Shown: piece by piece, positions 61,138-64,000 of the stretch
How the letters are laid out: each line of letters starts with the position of its first letter
How positions within the stretch are numbered: the first letter of the stretch is position 1
NCBI GenBank assembly: GCA_964523405.1
Contig: CAZGAQ010000026.1
Location: 1-64,000, forward strand
Reading direction: 5' to 3'
Source of the DNA: CAZGAQ01 sp964523405
GTDB taxonomy: Bacteria; Planctomycetota; Phycisphaerae; UBA1845; Fen-1342
Length of the DNA stretch: 64,000 bases
Program-made: the position numbers and the translations under genes
Notes under the pieces: model-generated
The model's database searches: none
Seen by the model: the letters and a program-made list of their open reading frames with translations, nothing else
What the model was told of the DNA's origin: nothing

Positions 61138-61584
61138 ATGCCGTTGCGACGACTGACGGCCAGCGGTCGGGCGATTCTGGACCTGGCCAATGAGATTGCG
61201 CACGAGTACGAGCTCGAGTACGTGGGTACCGAGCACGTGCTGCTGGCGATTCTGCGGCACCAGGATTGCGTCGGCGCGCGGGCGCTGGCCAAGTTCGGGC
61301 TGACCGAGGAAAAGGTGCAGACGCGCATCGCCGAAATCGTACAGCGGGCGAAGGAAGACACCTGGGTATTCGGTCGGCTGCCGGGGAGCCCGCACTATCG
61401 CGACGTCATCGAACGTGCGATGGGGATCGCCGACCAGCTTGAGTCGAAAGACATCGGCAGCGAGCACCTGCTGCTGGCGCTCTTTCACGACAAGGACAGT
61501 ACGGCCCAGCAGGCCCTCACCACTTTGGGTGTAACGCCGAAGAAGTGCCGCGACGCGGTGCTGGCGGAGCTGTCCGGCGGCTGA
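61138..61584 (+). CDS. Stand-alone Clp N-domain (ClpN) protein
   Basis: A 148-residue protein made of two Clp repeat motifs: ANEIAHEYELEYVGTEHVLL and GIADQLESKDIGSEHLLLAL. It matches the N-terminal domain of ClpC/ClpA but has no AAA domain. It may compete with or adapt substrates for a full-length ClpC encoded elsewhere, as proposed for ClpN-type proteins in other bacteria. Start chosen at ATG 61138 after a good promoter. Confidence 0.87.
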   Translation: MPLRRLTASGRAILDLANEIAHEYELEYVGTEHVLLAILRHQDCVGARALAKFGLTEEKVQTRIAEIVQRAKEDTWVFGRLPGSPHYRDVIERAMGIADQLESKDIGSEHLLLALFHDKDSTAQQALTTLGVTPKKCRDAVLAELSGG

Positions 61585-61739
61585 GGGAGGGGGCCGCACG
61601 TGTCCCCCAATCGGGTAGCGGCGGGGCCTTGGTCTTGCGGCCGCTGAGCGCGTTTGATACCTTAATCTCAGGATGTCATGTGTGAGTGGTGCCCCCGGGG
61701 TGAGGGGCACAGGCAAGTCACGTCGCGGGAGAAACGGCG

Positions 61740-61949
61740 ATGCCGGGCAAGAAGTGGTATGCACGCTGGGCGGTGGGACTAACGCTCGTGGGGACGGGGT
61801 GGCTCGCGCAGTTTGGCGGCTGTGGCGGTGGCTACGGCTACAGCGATGACTGCGTTGGCGCGGATGGCTACAACTGGTGCATCCCGGGCGGCGGCTGGGA
61901 CGAGATCCACACGCCCAGCGTCGAGCCGTGGGATTTCACCGAGCCGTAG
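61740..61949 (+). CDS. Small exported cysteine-bearing protein
   Basis: A 69-residue protein. GGGAGA precedes the ATG. N-terminal hydrophobic segment (WAVGLTLVGTGWLAQFGGC) ends in a lipobox-like GGC, then a Gly/Tyr-rich stretch and two more cysteines (DDCVGADGYNWCIPGG). Probably a tiny lipoprotein. No family recognised. Confidence 0.65.
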   Translation: MPGKKWYARWAVGLTLVGTGWLAQFGGCGGGYGYSDDCVGADGYNWCIPGGGWDEIHTPSVEPWDFTEP

Positions 61950-62099
61950 CCGCACGATCCGCGGAGGGCTCTCGCGGGAATGCGCCGTGCGCGGCGCGCG
62001 ACCTAGGTTTGCGCGCGGGGGGGCGCGTAGGAGGAGAGCGACACGCGCGCCAAGACGGGCGCGGTCGGTTCTCGGGGAGCTGCGCACGCGGCCGGGCGT

Positions 62100-63101
62100 T
62101 TAGGTGTCCACGCCGAGGACCGGTTGTTGCGGCTTGGGGCGGTATTTTTCGACCAATTCGCGCAGTTTGGGCTGATCCGGGTTGAGTTCGAGGCTCGCGT
62201 GCCATTCCTCAACGGCGCGATCGCGCAACTCGACGCGCTCCGGCGCTTCGAGATATTGCGTCATCAGCACGACGCCATGTCCGGCGTAGGCAGCAGCGTT
62301 CTTGGCATCGAGGGCCACGGCTTTCTCGTAGCTGGCGGCCGCCTGGGTGTACTGTCCCTCGCGCCAGAGGCAGTAGCCGAGGCGCTCGTGGGCGGAGGAG
62401 AGGTCCGGCGCCAGCTCGATGGCTTTACGCAGCGCCATCTGGGCCGTGGACCAGCGGCCCTGGTTGATGTAGACGGTGGCGAGGTTCACCAGGACGATCG
62501 GCTGGGCCTCGTTGCACTCCAAGGATTCTTTGTAGGCCTTGATGGCCTCGTAGGGCTTGCCCTGGGCGGCCAGGGCGGCGCCGAGGTTGCTGCGGACGTA
62601 TGCGTTGCGCGGCTCGATCCGGATGGCCTCCTCGTAGGACTCGACCGCGTTGGCGAAGTCGCCGGACTGGTGATAGCACGTCGCGAGTCGATAGCGGAGG
62701 TCGAAATTCCGCGGGTCAAGGTCGCAGGCGAGCAGGTAGGCCCGGATGGCCTGCGTCATCTTGTTCAGCAGACGGTAGACTTCGCCCAGTTCGAACACGG
62801 GCTCGAGTTCCTGGGGATTCAGGCGGACGGCTTCCTGCAACGCGCTGGCGGCCTGCTCCCAGTCGCCCTTCTCCTTGTAAGCCAGGCCGAGCTTGTAGTG
62901 AGCCTGCGCATATTGGGGATCGAGACGGACGGCCTCCCGGAATTCGGCCAGTGCGGCATCGAGCCGACGGGCTTTGAGTGCGTCGTCTCCTTGAGCCAGG
63001 CGGACTTCCGCAAGGGGATGGGTGATGGCGCAGCCCGCGCAGCCGAGCGTGAGGGCCAGCAGCACTCCGATGGTACACCAGCGATGCATCGACAAGCTCA
63101 C
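62100..63101 (-). CDS. TPR-repeat lipoprotein
   Basis: A 333-residue exported protein. The signal peptide ends in a lipobox (GCAGCA, about residue 24). Eight or so TPR units follow, for example LDAALAEFREAVRLDPQYAQ, WEQAASALQEAVRLNPQELE and YTQAAASYEKAVALDAKNAA. GTG start with GGAGG upstream; an ATG four codons later is possible. TPR lipoproteins act as assembly platforms; the partner is unknown. Same strand as the partial gene to its right, 91 bases apart. Confidence 0.85.
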   Translation of the reverse strand: MSLSMHRWCTIGVLLALTLGCAGCAITHPLAEVRLAQGDDALKARRLDAALAEFREAVRLDPQYAQAHYKLGLAYKEKGDWEQAASALQEAVRLNPQELEPVFELGEVYRLLNKMTQAIRAYLLACDLDPRNFDLRYRLATCYHQSGDFANAVESYEEAIRIEPRNAYVRSNLGAALAAQGKPYEAIKAYKESLECNEAQPIVLVNLATVYINQGRWSTAQMALRKAIELAPDLSSAHERLGYCLWREGQYTQAAASYEKAVALDAKNAAAYAGHGVVLMTQYLEAPERVELRDRAVEEWHASLELNPDQPKLRELVEKYRPKPQQPVLGVDT

Positions 63102-63192
63102 CGGCGGCCTCCCGCTCCGGCGTCCAACTCCGCGCGCGGCCCGACAGCCCGGTCACGCAAAGTACCTTTTCTACCGATGCGCGGAAGGCACG

Positions 63193-64000
63193 TCAACGTG
63201 GCGGTGCGTCCGCAGGAGCCGAAGTCGTGGGGTTATCGGAGCTTGCACTCGGCGGCAGGCGCTTGGCGGCCTGCCACTTCGCCACATAGTGCTGGGCGAA
63301 GTCGCGGACCAATTCGTCCGTGTCGTTACGGGCCACGCTGGCGGCGCGTTCGGCAAACGCGGAGCCTTGCCGCGCGAGCAGACGGACCGCCATGAGGCGC
63401 ACCAGCCAATGTGGATGCTCCAGGCATGGCTCCGCAGTCGACAGGACCCGGCGCGAGAGGCCCATGATTTGGAGTGCATCCAGCGTCCGCACACGCAGCT
63501 CCCATGAATCACTCGCCAGTAGCGTTACCAGGGCCGCTTCGAGGCGGTCCGCCGGCACCGCCTCGGGGCGGTATTCCAGCCGCTTGAGATCGGCCCGCTG
63601 CCGTTCGCTGATCAGCTCCGCGGCCACCTCGATGGCGCGCACCTGCTCCACCGGCGGGCCGCCGGAGAGCGCGTTGAACAGACCGGTCAGGGCGTCGCGG
63701 CTGGTGCTGGCGGGAATGCGGTTGAAGTACACAGGGCGCAGGATCTGTCCGCCGGGTGCGGGCTGCCAGGTTCCGTCGTCTGCCTGCATGCCATCCAGCA
63801 GCGCCCGGAGTGTGATGCGCTGCATCTGCTGGGGGGTCTCGCGGGCCACGACACGGAGCGGGCCGATATCCAGCGTGCGGCGGGTGCTCACGGACTCGCC
63901 CGGATGCAAAACGCGCACGCGGTCCACATCGACGGTCATCAGGGCGGGGAACTCGCGCTTCCGGTCGCCTTCGGCAGAAAAGGAAAGTACGAAGGTCGGC
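63193..64000 (-). CDS. Hypothetical protein, 5' end cut by window edge
   Basis: The frame is open to the last base, so at least 269 residues are coded. The visible N-terminal part is beta-rich (FVLSFSAEGDRKREFPALM, VRVLHPGESVSTRRTLDIG). The C-terminal part is helical and resembles HEAT or similar repeats (RVRTLDALQIMGLSRRVL, LVRLMAVRLLARQG). I do not recognise the family. Precedes the TPR lipoprotein on the same strand. Confidence 0.7.
   Translation of the reverse strand, partial: PTFVLSFSAEGDRKREFPALMTVDVDRVRVLHPGESVSTRRTLDIGPLRVVARETPQQMQRITLRALLDGMQADDGTWQPAPGGQILRPVYFNRIPASTSRDALTGLFNALSGGPPVEQVRAIEVAAELISERQRADLKRLEYRPEAVPADRLEAALVTLLASDSWELRVRTLDALQIMGLSRRVLSTAEPCLEHPHWLVRLMAVRLLARQGSAFAERAASVARNDTDELVRDFAQHYVAKWQAAKRLPPSASSDNPTTSAPADAPPR

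Overview
The window is about 64 kb of dense, high-GC bacterial chromosome. It fits the phylum Planctomycetota, probably a Phycisphaerae-like lineage. This is inferred from the combination of lipoproteins with a GGCP-type lipobox, membrane proteins carrying a CxxCGYxLTGN...GRCPECG zinc ribbon, a PEP-CTERM anchored protein, PKD/LamG surface lipoproteins, two DUF58 proteins and a Bat-type von Willebrand operon. No plasmid, phage or CRISPR features were seen. Both ends cut genes: argS on the left and a repeat-like protein on the right.

Layout. 0-7.5 kb: argS with two in-frame insertions, a DUF58 protein, a hydrolase, a DinB-like protein, a collagen-like lipoprotein, a PEP-CTERM protein, and the RNA methyltransferases rsmG and trmJ. 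7.6-11.9 kb: dnaE2 (translesion polymerase), interrupted by a 500-bp element with 32-bp perfect terminal inverted repeats that carries its own four-helix-bundle (S23/IVS-type) gene. 12-17 kb: zinc-ribbon membrane proteins, a PKD-LamG lipoprotein, a coiled-coil protein and a methyltransferase. 17-21.3 kb: an FkbH / acyl carrier protein / GNAT / polysaccharide deacetylase cassette. 21.4-32 kb: pterin dehydratase, YceI, ribF, metallophosphatase, ligA, an orphan two-domain ABC permease and a GAF-SpoIIE phosphatase. 32-41.5 kb: a repeat-bearing lipoprotein, tRNA-Arg(UCU), a sugar isomerase-like protein, tsaD, two medium-chain dehydrogenases, thiD and a YbhB protein.

41.6-43.3 kb: a SelW/Rdx-type selenoprotein gene whose in-frame UGA makes it look broken in ordinary translation. 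It has a strong ribosome-binding site, a SECIS-like hairpin at the right distance and a good promoter. It is divergent from a thioredoxin-fold/TPR protein. 43.6-48.4 kb: dnaK, a HAD phosphatase and the phosphatidylethanolamine pair psd-pssA. 48.5-53.8 kb: a tightly coupled DUF58/BatD/BatA/BatB-BatC operon. 54-64 kb: a 1076-residue coiled-coil protein with Wzz-like membrane topology, an RluA-type pseudouridine synthase, a CdaA-YbbR fusion with altered cyclase motifs, yggS, a stand-alone Clp-N protein, a small lipoprotein-like protein, a TPR lipoprotein and a partial repeat protein.

The most notable items are the selenoprotein, the inverted-repeat S23 element inside dnaE2 with its reading frame kept open, the FkbH-ACP-GNAT-deacetylase cassette (a possible N-acylation route for glycans) and the divergent CdaA-YbbR fusion. 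All family assignments come from reading the translated sequence; no database search was possible.
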